From contig CM034104.1 in assembly GCA_019914945.1 (NCBI GenBank), positions 8,916,046-8,980,045 on the forward strand: DNA of 64,000 bases. Direction: 5' to 3'. A program made the position numbers and the translations under genes. Of the stretch, positions 1-10,821 are shown one piece after another; the stretch's first letter is position 1, and every line of letters begins with the position of its first letter. The stretch comes from Typha latifolia (taxonomy: Eukaryota; Streptophyta; Magnoliopsida; Poales; Typhaceae). The notes beneath the pieces are model-generated. The model was not told the origin of the DNA and searched no databases. It saw only the letters and a program-made list of their open reading frames with translations.

Positions 1-1244
1 GGGGGGTTCCCTGTTCTTCGAGAGCCAACGACACCATCTGCTGCGATCGCACCGCATTCCGCACCGACATCTGCTTCATGCGCGGCGACATTCGCAGCCA
101 CGCTTCCTCCAACTCCTTCCTCCTGCTGGCGAACGCCCGGACTAACTTCTCCGTGGAGGAAAAGATTAGACCTTACACGAGGAAGTGGGAGACCAACGTC
201 ATGTCTACCATCGACGAGCTAACTCTGAGAACCATCCATTTAAATGAGTCCGACCACCACCACTGCGACGTCCACCACGACGTCCCCGCCGTCGTCTTCT
301 CCACGGGCGGTTACACCGGAAACGTATACCACGAGTTCAACGACGGGATAATACCCCTCTATATCACCTCCCACCATTTCAACAAGAAGGTGATGTTCGT
401 CATCTTGGAATACCACGACTGGTGGGTCACCAAGTACGGCGACGTCGTCTCCCGCCTCTCCGCTTACACCCCGATCGAGTTCTCCAGCGACCGCCGCACC
501 CACTGCTTCCCGGAGGTCGTCGTCGGCCTACGCATCCACGACGAGCTCACCGTCAACGCCTCGAGGATGGCGAACAATAAAACCATCCGCGACTTCCGAA
601 AGATGCTCGACGAGGCCTACCGGGGCCGAATCCGATACATCGAGCGCGTCGAGGAGCGCCGCCGTCTCAGCCCGAAACAGAGCATCGCAACGAATACCAA
701 CCAGCCGAGTCTTGTGATCGTATCGAGGAGAGGATCGCGATCGATAGAGAACGAAGAAGACCTAGTCGCATTGGCGGAGAAGGTCGGGTTCCACGTGCGA
801 GTCCTGCGACCGGATCGGACGACGGAGCTATGCAAAATCTACCGAGCTTTGAACTACAGCGACGCAATGATCGGAGTCCACGGGGCGGCGATGACCCACT
901 TCTTGTTCATGAGGCCGGGTAAGGTGTTTATACAAGTAGTGCCATTGGGGACGGATTGGGCGGCGGAGACGTACTACGGCAAGCCGGCGGCGAAGATGGG
1001 GTTGTGGTACGTGGGGTATAAGATTCTTCCGAGAGAGAGCTCGTTGTATAGGGAGTACCCAAAGGAGGATCCTATCTTGGTTGATCCGGAGAGCGTGGCG
1101 AAGAAGGGATGGGAGGTGACCAAGAAGGTGTATTTGGATCGACAGAACGTGAGATTGGATTTGGCTCGGTTTGAGAAGAGGTTGGTTCGTGCTCATCGCT
1201 ATTTGGTTTCCAGGAGGAAGAGACCCAAGTGGCAAAAGATGTAG
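1..1244 (+). CDS. GT61-family glycosyltransferase (xylan arabinosyl-/xylosyltransferase-like), 5' partial
   Basis: The frame is open from base 3, upstream of the first ATG at 78. The residues before that ATG (ICCDR, then RTDICFMRGD) are family-typical, so the ATG at 78 is internal and the gene begins outside the window. About 413 residues are visible. Landmarks in order: IRPYTRKWE and VMSTIDEL; GNVYHEFNDGIIPLYITS near residue 100; a DWWVTKYGD segment; then the C-terminal GT61 (DUF563) core with IGVHGAAMTHFLFM and the AAETYYGKPA/YREYP stretch; stop TAG at 1242-1244. Known for the family: Golgi type II membrane enzymes that add arabinose or xylose to xylan or to N-glycans, using nucleotide sugars. 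The cell-wall xylan role is inferred from the monocot-like XAT/XYXT resemblance; the exact acceptor cannot be told. The N-terminal anchor lies outside the window. Coding GC is high, unlike the AT-rich surroundings. No frameshift is seen. Confidence 0.9.
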   Translation, partial: GVPCSSRANDTICCDRTAFRTDICFMRGDIRSHASSNSFLLLANARTNFSVEEKIRPYTRKWETNVMSTIDELTLRTIHLNESDHHHCDVHHDVPAVVFSTGGYTGNVYHEFNDGIIPLYITSHHFNKKVMFVILEYHDWWVTKYGDVVSRLSAYTPIEFSSDRRTHCFPEVVVGLRIHDELTVNASRMANNKTIRDFRKMLDEAYRGRIRYIERVEERRRLSPKQSIATNTNQPSLVIVSRRGSRSIENEEDLVALAEKVGFHVRVLRPDRTTELCKIYRALNYSDAMIGVHGAAMTHFLFMRPGKVFIQVVPLGTDWAAETYYGKPAAKMGLWYVGYKILPRESSLYREYPKEDPILVDPESVAKKGWEVTKKVYLDRQNVRLDLARFEKRLVRAHRYLVSRRKRPKWQKM

Positions 1245-2231
1245 GTTGGTTGATGAGTCTAATTGTGAGATTAATTAGAAAGTCTAACTAAAGATAGTTT
1301 GTATCTATTCCTGTGTTTGATCTTTCTATAATTGGAAACACGTAAACCAACCTGTTTGTACTATTACTCTTATTTACAAATCAGTCTAGCTTGGGAGGCA
1401 AGGTAAGTAGTGGCGAGCCGCACACTACGACACAACTAGCAGGAGGGGGTGTGCTGTGGGCAATATGTTTTACTTTAGTAGTGCTATTTAGGGCGGTGTA
1501 ACCTCCTAAATAAAACAAAGGGTGATCACTCCTGAGTTAAATCATCAGGCGGGCCTGAGTTAAATCAAACGTGAATTAAATCGTATTTACTATAGAATAT
1601 AGGGCCTAAGCTTGAAATTATGGGAGATTTGGATATCGATAGGATTTTTAGGGGTCCGATATAATTATGGGAGTGGGATACGGATATTTATTTACTCACA
1701 TATTTTTTAAATAATTTTTAGTTTGCTTATTTAAATAGTAAATATTAATATTATTATTAATGATGTGTTATATATTATTTATAGAGATTAATTTTTTTAA
1801 ATTTTATATGTAAAAAAAACTCTTAATATTTTTGTGTTAATTATCTCCGAATAAAAGATTATAATTCATTTAAAATTTAATCAATAGTTGTTTACGATTC
1901 GATTTACTATCCAAATATTATTTGTATTCGTTTATTTAGGATATTGTTCTAAATATTGCTATTTGTTTAATATTCGTATCCGTATCTGTATTCCGACAAA
2001 AAAAAAGGATTTGAATGTGAGTTATAGTCATGATCCCAGGGTGATCGAACCATTCCTTTTAATATTTGTTTTGAAGCGCAAGACCGGCAAGATTATGAGC
2101 TTGGGTATTATTAACCCTACTCATGTAAAAGCCTTAGAGACTCCAAAATAGGGACATCCATATCTACATTCTTGGATGATGGAACGATCACCCACGGACA
2201 TCATAAATATTAGTAATCGTCACAAAAGCGT
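1245..2231. other. 3' flank of the GT61 gene and AT-rich intergenic DNA
   Basis: No gene is seen. An AATAAA polyadenylation-like signal lies in the TAAATAAAAC stretch near 1508 and could serve the GT61 transcript. At about 1665-2000 an AT-rich block is bordered by similar inverted sequences (GGGATACGGATATT near 1674 and, inverted, ATTCGTATCCGTAT near 1972). This could be an old MITE, but no target duplication was found. Confidence 0.4.
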
Positions 2232-2800
2232 TGTTACGAATAAGATCTGGACTGATTTGTTTGTAGAAAAATTATGAGATCTTAAAGGATGGTTGCCTCG
2301 TGAGTTAAGGTTCTTTTGGATTTGGAATTATGTGATTCCGAGATTAAGGTGAAAAGATAAAAATTAAATAGTGAAGGAAGATTGAAACTGGATAAAATTA
2401 TAAACATCCGACATTGTGGCGATTGTCGAAAGGTGACGAATGGACAAGGGTGGTGGAGGACAGCCGTAAGGTAGGGTGGCTTGTGGAGGAAGGTGGTGGC
2501 TACGGTTTTGAAGCTCGGAAAGATTTTAGGGTTGAGATATACTCTTAGAAAAATAAAGATGATTTACTGGCTACAATAAAATGATAAATACACAATAATA
2601 AAATAGCTAAAATCAATATTCATTCCACACCTAACTTAAACCATGACCTCTCTTATTTATAGAAGTAGAGTCATAACAGGATAGATCCAGTCGCCCTATT
2701 GGGCTTACATTTGCTTTAATTTTAAATTAAAAAATAATAAGCAAATATAATCTACTAGACTAGACTCGACTGACTCGACCCATATGAATGGATCATAATA
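2232..2800 (-). repeat. 3' LTR of the 2.7-kb element
   Basis: Begins TGTTACGAATAAGATC in plus-strand reading and ends near ATCATAATA. It aligns end to end with 4374-4931 and with the inverted copy at 6701-7283. Confidence 0.8.
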
Positions 2801-3010
2801 ATCCACCATGCTTTCGACACCACACCTAACTAATCCATGACCTCTCTTATTTATAAGAGTAGAGTCATAACGAAATGGATCTAGTTCGCCCTATTGGGCT
2901 TACATCTGATTTAATTCGAAATTAAAAATAACAAGCAAATATAATCTACTAGACTTGACTCGAGTGACTTGATTCACGTGGATGAATTATAATAACCCAC
3001 CACGCTTTCG
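2801..3010 (-). repeat. Tandem duplicate of the LTR U3 end plus adjoining polypurine-tract region
   Basis: The unit from about 2633 to 2819 (CCATGACCTCTCTTATT through GCTTTCGACACC) is repeated at about 2820-3010 with modest divergence. It therefore duplicates the end of the 3' LTR and about 20 bp of adjoining interior, a period near 188 bp. Confidence 0.75.
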
Positions 3011-3919
3011 ACACCTTGTTCTTAAAGTGACTAGTAATAATCCACCCACCAACTTGGCTCGCATCACGCTCGGGCTTTTAACAGGTCCAGCTTAGTTAGT
3101 TGACACGATTCTATCGGGTCATTCTACCAGACATCCTCGAGCTCGTAATCAGCCCCCAAGTTGTGCTCATGGGTTCCCAACTGGTTCATGCAAAGTGGTC
3201 GAGCTAATTTGTAAAAATTCAACACACCTCAAGATATGATATTTTTATTACTCCCACCCAATAGCCCAATCCCTAACCCTAGGGTTGAAAATATTTTTTG
3301 GCCTAGGGCATCGCTATAGGCTACATGGGTGCTAACAATAGTTGGCCATTAGCAATCAATATTCAACAGATCCTTGAGGCAACGGAGCGGCGGTGTTAGC
3401 CAAAACCTAAGCTCATGCTCAATTTGCTATAGCGCAGGCCATGGCTCATCGCCGATGGGTCCACCGACGCTTGGTGGCTGCACATGAGGCCATGGACCCA
3501 CTGTAGCAAAGTTGCGACGGAGGAGAGGTCGATGGAAGCCACCCTAATGTGGCTTCGCTTGAGCGATATCACCGCGAGTGTGGCCTGTCGGGTTCAGCCA
3601 TGCGACGGTCGTCAATGACTACGGTGGCAACCATTGGATGGCTGTCGGGCTAGAAAGGCTAGTTATGGCCACCGGTGGCCACCACTGAATGACAGTCAGG
3701 CGGGAAGGCCCAGTCATGGCCACCGGTGGCCATGGAAGGGCCAGACTCGATTTCACAAGCCATAGTTCGTTGCAGTCAAGAGAGCTATTGACGGTGGCCT
3801 TTCGTTCAGTGTTGGGGCAAACAGTGACCATGGATTTGGTGTGGGTAGTCTGAGAAAGTGACTGGTAGTAACAGTTTGGATGGTGTATCACCGCTAGTGG
3901 AAACTTATGATTTCAGCCT

Positions 3920-4255
3920 TTATTTTCCATCGTGGCTTAGGAAGACGGCTTGAGAACCATCGCTAGCGCTTGCTCCAACATTGCTGTGGTGGTAGTCTAG
4001 GACTATAGGGGTGGACGAAGCTCCACTATGACCAAAGAAAGTGTTTTGGCCTCTCTCACAATTTGAAGATGGTGTGTGGATGGCAGATCCACCGTAGCCA
4101 AAGGCGCTGGTGGTGGCATGGCATGGTCGTTGGTCTAGGATTGCCTTTTCGAGTCTCGCGGTGTTCTCCTTGGCGTATCTTGTAGACTCCTCCATGAATT
4201 CAAGTATCACCGTCGCCCACATAGGTGGTTCATCAATGGTAGTGGCTGGTGGCAT
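3920..4255 (-). CDS. Gag-like N-terminal ORF of the 2.7-kb element (111 aa)
   Basis: This is the first sizeable ORF downstream of the minus-strand primer-binding site, as expected for gag. The residues include MWATVILEFMEES followed by a charged, potentially helical stretch (AKENTARLEKAILDQ). No zinc knuckle or protease follows: the next 900 bases towards the 3' LTR carry no long minus-strand frame. Identification as gag rests on position and weak resemblance only. It may be a decayed relic without function. Confidence 0.4.
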   Translation of the reverse strand: MPPATTIDEPPMWATVILEFMEESTRYAKENTARLEKAILDQRPCHATTSAFGYGGSAIHTPSSNCERGQNTFFGHSGASSTPIVLDYHHSNVGASASDGSQAVFLSHDGK

Positions 4256-4359
4256 TGAGGAAACCTCTATAGGAATGGAGACGGATCTTGATCCTCCATA
4301 GTCACGATCTCCCCTAGGTTAGCTTTGGATTGTGTGTTCTCCATCAACCGAGGAATGAT

Positions 4360-4372
4360 GGCTCTGATACAA
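4360..4372 (-). other. Primer-binding site (tRNA-Met type)
   Basis: Plus strand reads GGCTCTGATACAA. Its complement is one base off the plant consensus TGGTATCAGAGCC and lies directly beside the 5' LTR (4374-4931). Confidence 0.75.
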
Positions 4373-4373
4373 C

Positions 4374-4931
4374 TATTATGAATCAGATCTAGACCGATCT
4401 ATTCGTAAGAAAATTATGAGATTTTAAGATATAGTAGCCTCTTGAGTTAGATTTCTTTTTTTTTTGGAATTACATGATTCTAAAGTTGGGGTGAAAAGAT
4501 AAAAATGAAACAATGAAAAAAGGTTGAAACTAGACAGAATTGTAAATATTTGATGTTGGGGCGATCGTCGTAGGGTGACGAATGGCCAAGGGTGGTGGAA
4601 GACGACCATAAGGTATGGTGGCTCATGGAGCAAGGTGGTGGCTAGAGTTTCGAAGCTTGAAAGTGATTTAGGATTAAGATATGCTCCTAGAAAAATAAAA
4701 ATGATCTAACAGCTATAATAAAATGGTAAATGCACGATAATAAAATAGCCAAAACTAATATTCATTCCACACCTCTTAATTAACCCATGACCTCTCCTAT
4801 TAAGTTAGAGTTATAGCGGGTCAGATCCAATTCGTCATATTGGGCTTATGTCTACTTTAATTTGAAATTACAAATAATAAGCAAATATAACTAAGTAGAC
4901 TTGACTTGACCCATGTGGATGGAGTTTAGCA
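4374..4931 (-). repeat. 5' LTR of the 2.7-kb element
   Basis: Starts TATTATGAATCAGATC, where the terminal TG has mutated to TA, and ends TTTAGCA. It pairs with 2232-2800. Confidence 0.8.
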
Positions 4932-5214
4932 AGCGTAGTCAACCAGGCAAGATCTAGCGGGGCTTTTATGTACATAAAGTTCCTTGACCCCATGCAGAAG
5001 TGTAAAAGCCTCATCCATCAAAGCATTTTCGTAGTGCTCTAAATATATATAGCTTTATACCATTGTCTGCATCTCCACTACATATGGAAAAAAACCTACT
5101 CTACCCCTATCATCCCTCATCCACGCGACATCCACCTAGTAACACACCTCATTACCGCCATTGACTAAACATGCACCCATCATTACTTCACTTTTCTTTA
5201 TGTTACCAGGGCTA
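4932..5214. other. Intergenic, no feature seen
   Basis: Short AT-rich DNA between the LTR element and the LINE fragment. No ORF or repeat was recognised. Confidence 0.5.
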
Positions 5215-6365
5215 GTGTGATCCAACTCGTTGTTTGCTAAGAGGGTTTTCAGCTACCATGACAATAGAAATAGGTGAAGGCACCACGGCTCTGAATATTG
5301 CTTCATTCGTTGCCTTCCAAATTTCCCAAAAGGTTGTGAAAGCATACGCCAGCCGATTATTGGTGAGAGAAGCACTAGCATAGGAAAAATCTAGTCCTTT
5401 AGATACCTAGTATGACCATCAGAGAGTACAATTAGTCTCCAATGAACTATAGTGCATGAGTGAAGGAGCACTTTAGCAGAAGGTCTTCAACGGTTTCAAC
5501 CTCTAGTAGAGGGCATTTATGCCAGAGATGCACCGCCTCAGAGCTTCCCTAACTAGTATCACTTCAACCAATCTCCTCCAAACAAAGGTTATGTATTGCA
5601 TCTTGATCTTAGCTGGGTCCTGAGTCCATCCTACTTCACCAGCCATCAGGTTATGTATTGCATGCCTATAGTGAGTAGTTGTTGCTGCATAAAACAACCT
5701 GTTATTCTAGTTGCAACAAGTGAGCCACCGAACTCTAGCCCTTTGATGCCAGTAGAGCTCCTCTTCATGGAGGAGGTCTTCATGCATGCTTCTTGGAAAC
5801 CTTCCCCTAGAATTTGTGCATCGCTTGGTCTGAAGCAGGATTGTGGGTCTAAGATCTCATCCTCGCAGTCTTGAGTTTTGCGCATAGGTTGCCTGCATGC
5901 TAGTTAGCCAACCTCTTGATGCCATGAGTGAGAGCAACAAGGTTGTGCGACATGTGGAGTTTGAGAGTTGTAGGAGCTCTTAGGTATCCTTGTAGACATG
6001 GATGAAGGATGAAAAAATAGCCCACAAGTTCTCCGTATGGAAGCGCCTTTGCCCACCCCTACCTAAGGAGGTAGTGCTGAGAAGAATGGGGTTGTGGTAA
6101 TGGTAAGAAGGTTGAGCACTCTCACCTCGAGAAAGCTAGTACACCAACTAGAATTGGCAGGGTCTCTATCCATGCGATCCTGACTAAGATGATTAGGTGA
6201 GCGTCGGTTGGACTAAGTACATGCTAGTTCAGCAAACCCGAGGTCAATCAGACCCATTGCATTAGAGAGAAGGCCTCCCTCCTCCCCCAAGTTTGTGATA
6301 CAGTTAAAATCCCCTAATTAGCAAATGAGAGGCTAGGGTCACAAGAAAAGGCACTAATTTGATCC
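5215..6365 (-). mobile_element. LINE (L1-type) fragment, endonuclease and zf-RVT parts, reverse transcriptase deleted
   Basis: Reading the minus strand from about 6345 gives a plant LINE endonuclease pattern with stops and frameshifts: GDFNCI..., GLIDLGF, TWSN-like, then RMDRDPANSSW. Further along (about 5780-5600) EEELYWHQRARVRWL, FYAATTTHYRHAIHNLM and a DPAKI segment match the region linking endonuclease to reverse transcriptase. After that the sequence jumps to a zf-RVT-like stretch (VEVILVREALRR, then KCPLLEVETVEDLLLKC) without any reverse-transcriptase core. So about 1 kb or more of RT is missing near 5594. No poly(A) tail or target duplication was located. Confidence 0.7.
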
Positions 6366-6700
6366 CAGAGAGCACTAGTGAAATAGTCGCCTTCAAATAT
6401 ACATGCCACTCACATGAGTAAAACTCACGTGATTTCCATGTGACATATTAGTCAATATTTTTACATAGTACATAAAATAACAACTCAAAATTTTCATAAA
6501 TAACTCAAGCAAAAAAAAAAAACCCAAAATATCATAGGCCACAAGAAGTCACAAAATACTTATCTATATACATATCTAATATTAATGTCTGTGTAGAGGC
6601 TACAATCCTAATTTATTTATAAGAATAAAATAAATAACTAAAATATAAATAATCCTCGCTAGCTCCTCTATGAACTAGAAGTCATCTATTAATCTGAAAG
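6366..6700. other. AT-rich intergenic DNA
   Basis: No gene or repeat was recognised between the LINE fragment and the solo LTR. Confidence 0.45.
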
Positions 6701-7283
6701 TGTTATGATTCGACCACATGGGTCGAGTCCAGTCAAGTCAAATCGAGTTAGTCAAATTTGCTTATTGCTTTTAATTTCAAATAAAGTGGATGTAAGCTCC
6801 ATAATGCGAATGAGATCCGATTTGCTATGATTTTACTCGTATGAAAAAGAGGGGTAATGGGTTATTTGGAGGTGTGGAATGAATAATGAGTTTAGTCAAT
6901 TTATTATTTTACTTTTATCTTTTATCATAGCCATTAGATCGTGTTTATCTTTATATGAACAAATTTTAACCCTAGAACCCTTCCAAGATCTAAACTTTAG
7001 CCACCATCTTACTCCATGAGCCACCCTACTTTACGGCTGTCCTTAAAGTAGTTTGACTTTTCTTCACTATTTTAATTGGATAATTATAAATATATTTAGT
7101 TTTGACTTTTCTTCACTATTTTAATTTAATTTTGACTTTTCTTCACTATTTTAATTTAATTTTTTTACCTCGACCTCGGAATCATATAAAACCAGAGCCA
7201 TAAAAATTCTAACTCGTAAGGCTACCACCAAAATAATATCATAATTTTCTTACAAAAAATTGGTTAAGATCTAGTTTGTAACA
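6701..7283 (+). repeat. Solo LTR of the 2.7-kb element family
   Basis: Begins TGTTATGATTCGACC and ends TTTGTAACA, giving short inverted TGTTA/TAACA ends. It is the reverse complement of the LTRs at 2232-2800 and 4374-4931. Flanks are GAAAG (6696-6700) and AAAAG (7284-7288), a 5-bp target duplication with one mismatch. A 26-bp tract (TTTTGACTTTTCTTCACTATTT type) is locally repeated about three times near 7055-7160. Confidence 0.8.
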
Positions 7284-7288
7284 AAAAG

Positions 7289-9170
7289 TATTTATTCAAC
7301 CAAAAGATGACGAGCATAAAATTGCGTAAGTATATATCTCTAAAATCTAAAAGTAATATAACGAATGATACAACATGATATATATATAAACATGATCAAA
7401 GTAATGCATCTGTACAACATACCCATCATAGTCATAATTATTGCTTACATGTATTAATAACAGAAAACATATTATGTATCACCCCAAACTATCAAATCCT
7501 TTCACTCAAATTCACATAAAGCTACAAGTGTAAACAATACCATACACTCACATCAAACAACAACTATCGAGAAGAGAAGACATCTAACAACGGTATCACT
7601 TGCTCATTACCTAACGAAAAGCTAACTACTTGTCTACCATCGCAGATTAAAGTCCTTAGTCATAGGCCTATCACCATCGCATAAATCTTATCATACCTTA
7701 ATGTTGTCCACAAATGTCCCTAACTCACCATCACCACCATGGAGCACTACGCTCAACATGGGCTACAAACATACTAGGCTCAACATAGGCGCCCTCACCC
7801 TACTCACATTAGGTACTACTAAGTCCGACAACCCCCTACCTCCTAACCATTCACTTTAGATTTTGAAGAACTTCATTTTGATTTTATGTCACTGGGACAA
7901 TAACATCAACCTCAGAGTTATTAAGGTTGAGAACCAATCAAGAAAAGGAGTACATTGTAGGGTTCAAGTAACATTAAAAATATAGTCATTGATATTGAGA
8001 GATGATTTGTACGTTCATCATGTAATTACTATGTTTCGTCTTAATGATTGGTTTGATACAAGTTTGGATTCATGATATTTTTTACCTAAATTTTGATATG
8101 TTTCACATATGAAAAATCCATGCATCTGCAATGGTCTTTCTCTGCTTATTTTTCGCATTGATTTATTATTATAACGTGAATAGTACTGACGAATAATATT
8201 GATGATCAGTGCGTTCAATCTATCGTATTATTTGCCTTCCTTTGTAATTTATGTAATTTGTGATAAATCTACCTCCAGAGTAGAGCACGTGTCTAGAGAA
8301 AAAGAAGCAATAGCACAGCTGCAAACAACCCAAATTACTTAGTGGTCATCCTTGTTTTTATCTTGAAATCTTTAGTTTAATTATAGTTTCACCTCCTAAA
8401 ATAGAAACTTTTGCGTTAAAAACTCGAGTTATATTTTAAATTATACTTTCTCCTCATTTCATATTTCCATTGTAAATTCTTTATATTTTACTATTTTTCG
8501 ACCGATTTTCCCTAGTCTTATATTTTAAAAGTTTCTAACAATTCTATTTTTTATTCAATAAAGTACAGAGAAATAATAAAACATATTTCCCATTCATATA
8601 TAAAATATAAAGTAATTTGGAGAGAAAATTTTTCATTATTAGGTGAGAATGGGTGTAAGAAAAGAGTTAGACGTAAAATATGGCTCAGTAATATGAATAA
8701 AAAAATTCAAATTGATCCTTATACTATTTATTATATTATAATCTCCACGTTTATAGAGGAGTGTAAAGTATTGTTACATTTTAGACAGAGCAAAGAGTAA
8801 ATTGTACACATTTATTCATTACAGATGTAATGTGACATTTGGTCATAGTATAGAGGATAAAAATTTATTGAATTAAGTTATTTTTATATAATATTATATA
8901 AGAAAAAACAGTAAGCCCATGGGTGTCCCTCATGTTGAAATTAATTTTTGCTAGAATTTATAATCAAAGTTGGTATATATGTTGAGCTCCAATTGGATTT
9001 TGATTCGACTCGAGTTGAACATGATATTTCGTTGCTTGATAATAATTAAACGTTTAGAAGAACCCAAGTCAAGCTTGACTTACATCAAGCTAAAATATGA
9101 TGGCTAACTGTGGAGTTAATTAAATGATATACGCTAATTTCTAACCATATTGAGCTGATATTTGTCTGAG
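7289..9170. other. AT-rich intergenic DNA without recognised genes
   Basis: Long AT-rich stretch on both strands with only short frames. No terminal repeats, retroelement domains or RNA genes were recognised. Confidence 0.5.
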
Positions 9171-9464
9171 CTACAAGCTTTCATTTAAATTGGTTGGCAT
9201 CCTCAATAGAATGATCAGTGCAGAGATCTTGAAACTTTTGTAGTCTGAAGCAGAGTAATATCCTGCACCGAAGAACTTCAGGAAGTTCTCATTGATTATG
9301 AGATCCCGCATGGGCCCTGGAGGGGACTGTAATGCCAGTGGGGTGGCGGATAGCCAGCCTTTCGGAGGAGTATTCATCATCTGATGGTTCTCCTTAATCT
9401 CCGTTGAAGGTTTCGGTCTTTCTGGATCGTTACAGAAATTTGATTGAGACAGGAATTTTGCCAA
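9171..9464 (-). CDS. Hypothetical short ORF or terminal exon (97 aa)
   Basis: Unrecognised. The frame is open for 97 codons in otherwise stop-rich DNA and has a balanced, protein-like composition: PERPKPSTEIKENHQ, then MMNTPPKGWLSATPL, PPGPMRDLIINENFLKFFG. It ends cleanly at a TAG. A splice-acceptor-like CTGTAACGATCCAG precedes the PERPKP part, so the real unit may be a last exon rather than a complete gene. No upstream exon was identified on the minus strand. No transposon domain is apparent. It could equally be a chance frame or a decayed gene. Confidence 0.25.
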   Translation of the reverse strand: MAKFLSQSNFCNDPERPKPSTEIKENHQMMNTPPKGWLSATPLALQSPPGPMRDLIINENFLKFFGAGYYSASDYKSFKISALIILLRMPTNLNESL

Positions 9465-9957
9465 GCTGGAGCAACTCGATTATTTTTTAAAGCTTTCAAT
9501 GTTTTGTTAATTAAGTGTTTTTTCTTGTGTAGGTAATAGAGAAATTTATTAGTTTGAAGGTGACGATAGGTTGACATACATGGATTCAGTTGTTTGATTA
9601 GTCTGCCGTTTCAGTATTCGAATGATTGTTCTTAATTATCATTTGCTTATCATTAATGCTAATGATGTCAGGCTGTTTTATACTTACAATTAGTCATAAT
9701 GCTGTCATTAGATATGCTGGTTTGCTAAAGCAGTAATTAATTAGTTGGAGGATTGGCCCCCACGGAGGGTTTAGGGAGTGATGAGGGGTGATAATATATA
9801 TATTTTACAACAAGGAATGAGTTCAGATTCACTGGCAAAGCACATCGAAAGGAGGATACGAATTGTGAAAGGAAGTAAAGAACCGATACAAAAGGTGTTC
9901 TTTTTGGGAGTTGCAATTGTTTTCTCCCGTCCAGAATCTTTTACAAATACCCAGATG

Positions 9958-10024
9958 GTGCTGTTTAGGCCTGTGTAAGAATAGGATCACGTGCTGTTTA
10001 GGCCTGTGTAAGAATAGGATCACG
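9958..10024. repeat. Two-copy tandem repeat, period 33 bp
   Basis: The unit CTGTTTAGGCCTGTG...GGATCACGTG occurs twice in a row with no visible difference, so the duplication is recent. Confidence 0.85.
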
Positions 10025-10097
10025 TGCAGTTGACGGAGGAACGTCATGTGAGACTTTCGTCTAGGGGTGTCATTAGATATGTGAAGGGGCTTTCCTC

Positions 10098-10813
10098 TAG
10101 GGGTGTAAACGAGCCGAGCCTGAGCGAACCGGCTCCGGCTCAAGCTCGGCTCAAAATTAATTTCGAGTCTTAGAATTTGGCTCAGGTTCGACTCAACTCA
10201 ACTCGAGCTGAGCCCGAGCTGGGCCAGACCGAGCCGAGCTGAGCTCGAGCTAAAATGAGCTTATCATCAAGCCTTATTCAAGCCGAGCCAGATCGAGCCG
10301 GACTAAGCCAGATTGAGCCCAAGCCGAACTAAAGAAGAAGAAGAAGGAGGAGGAGGAGGAGGCGGGGAGGCGGGGAGGCGGGGCACTGCAGCTGCTTGTC
10401 GTTGCCGAAGAGGAAGAAGAACGCGACCTCTCAAGCGCCCTCACCCTCTACCACTCTGCCGTCTCTGGCGAACTCGTCGGCGGAGAAATCCATCTCTCCG
10501 CCTACCGCTTCAATTCCCTCCTTCACCTCTGCTCCTCCTCCATTGAAACCTTAGATGAATCCTCCTTGCACCGCGACGGCTTGCCGCTGCTAAAGGAGGC
10601 GGGGATTCGGGTTTATCTCACCCCTTTTATACCGAGCCTATCGAGTCGAACCTGAGCGAGCCGGCTCCAGCTCAGGCTCAGCTCGATACTAATTTTGAGC
10701 CTATTTTAGTGGCTCGGGCTCGTCTCAACTCTGACCGAGCTGAGCTAGACTCGAGCTTCAACCGAGTCGAGCTCGAGCCAAGCCCGAGCCACTCATCAAG
10801 CTTGATAGCCCTA
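10098..10813 (+). mobile_element. Non-autonomous hAT-type element carrying a host gene fragment (Pack-type)
   Basis: Starts TAGGGGTGTAAACGAGCC and ends, inverted, TAGGGCTATCAAGC... with long degenerate GAGCCGAGC-rich subterminal arms on both sides, as in plant hAT elements. The flanking 8-bp duplications are CTTTCCTC (10090-10097) and CTTTCGTC (10814-10821), one mismatch. No transposase is encoded. The centre (about 10340-10628) is GC-rich and protein-like, unlike the arms; see the captured fragment. Confidence 0.8.
10386..10628 (+). pseudogene. Captured gene fragment, probably from PRORP (protein-only RNase P)
   Basis: The frame starting at 10386 stays open through about 80 codons and contains RDLSSALTLYHSAVSGE, then IHLSAYRFNSLLHLCSS, then LPLLKEAGIRV. 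This matches the first pentatricopeptide-like repeats of plant PRORP proteins (pattern GDL..AL.LY..A......LS.Y..N.LL..C). PRORP enzymes remove tRNA 5' leaders in organelles and nucleus; the metallonuclease domain is not here. There is no start codon or terminal stop of its own, so this is a transduplicated piece inside the hAT element. A different PPR protein is the alternative source. Confidence 0.55.
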
Positions 10814-10821
10814 CTTTCGTC

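Larger units (their letters stand above)
2232..4931 (-). mobile_element. Non-autonomous LTR retrotransposon, 2.7 kb, complete
   Basis: Two related LTRs (2232-2800 and 4374-4931) flank a 1.4-kb interior. The element has a perfect 5-bp target duplication, AGCGT, at 2227-2231 and 4932-4936. The primer-binding site next to the right LTR (4360-4372) matches the initiator tRNA-Met 3' end when read on the minus strand, which sets the orientation. Only a gag-like ORF is visible; no protease, integrase or reverse transcriptase was found, so mobility would depend on another element. The LTRs are clearly diverged, so the insertion is old. Related copies lie at 6701-7283 (opposite orientation) and 54688-55075. 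Confidence 0.85.

Noticed and set aside
240..1235. Minus-strand and alternative-frame ORFs within 240-1235
   Set aside because: They are shadows of the GC-rich GT61 coding sequence; the plus frame has full family similarity.
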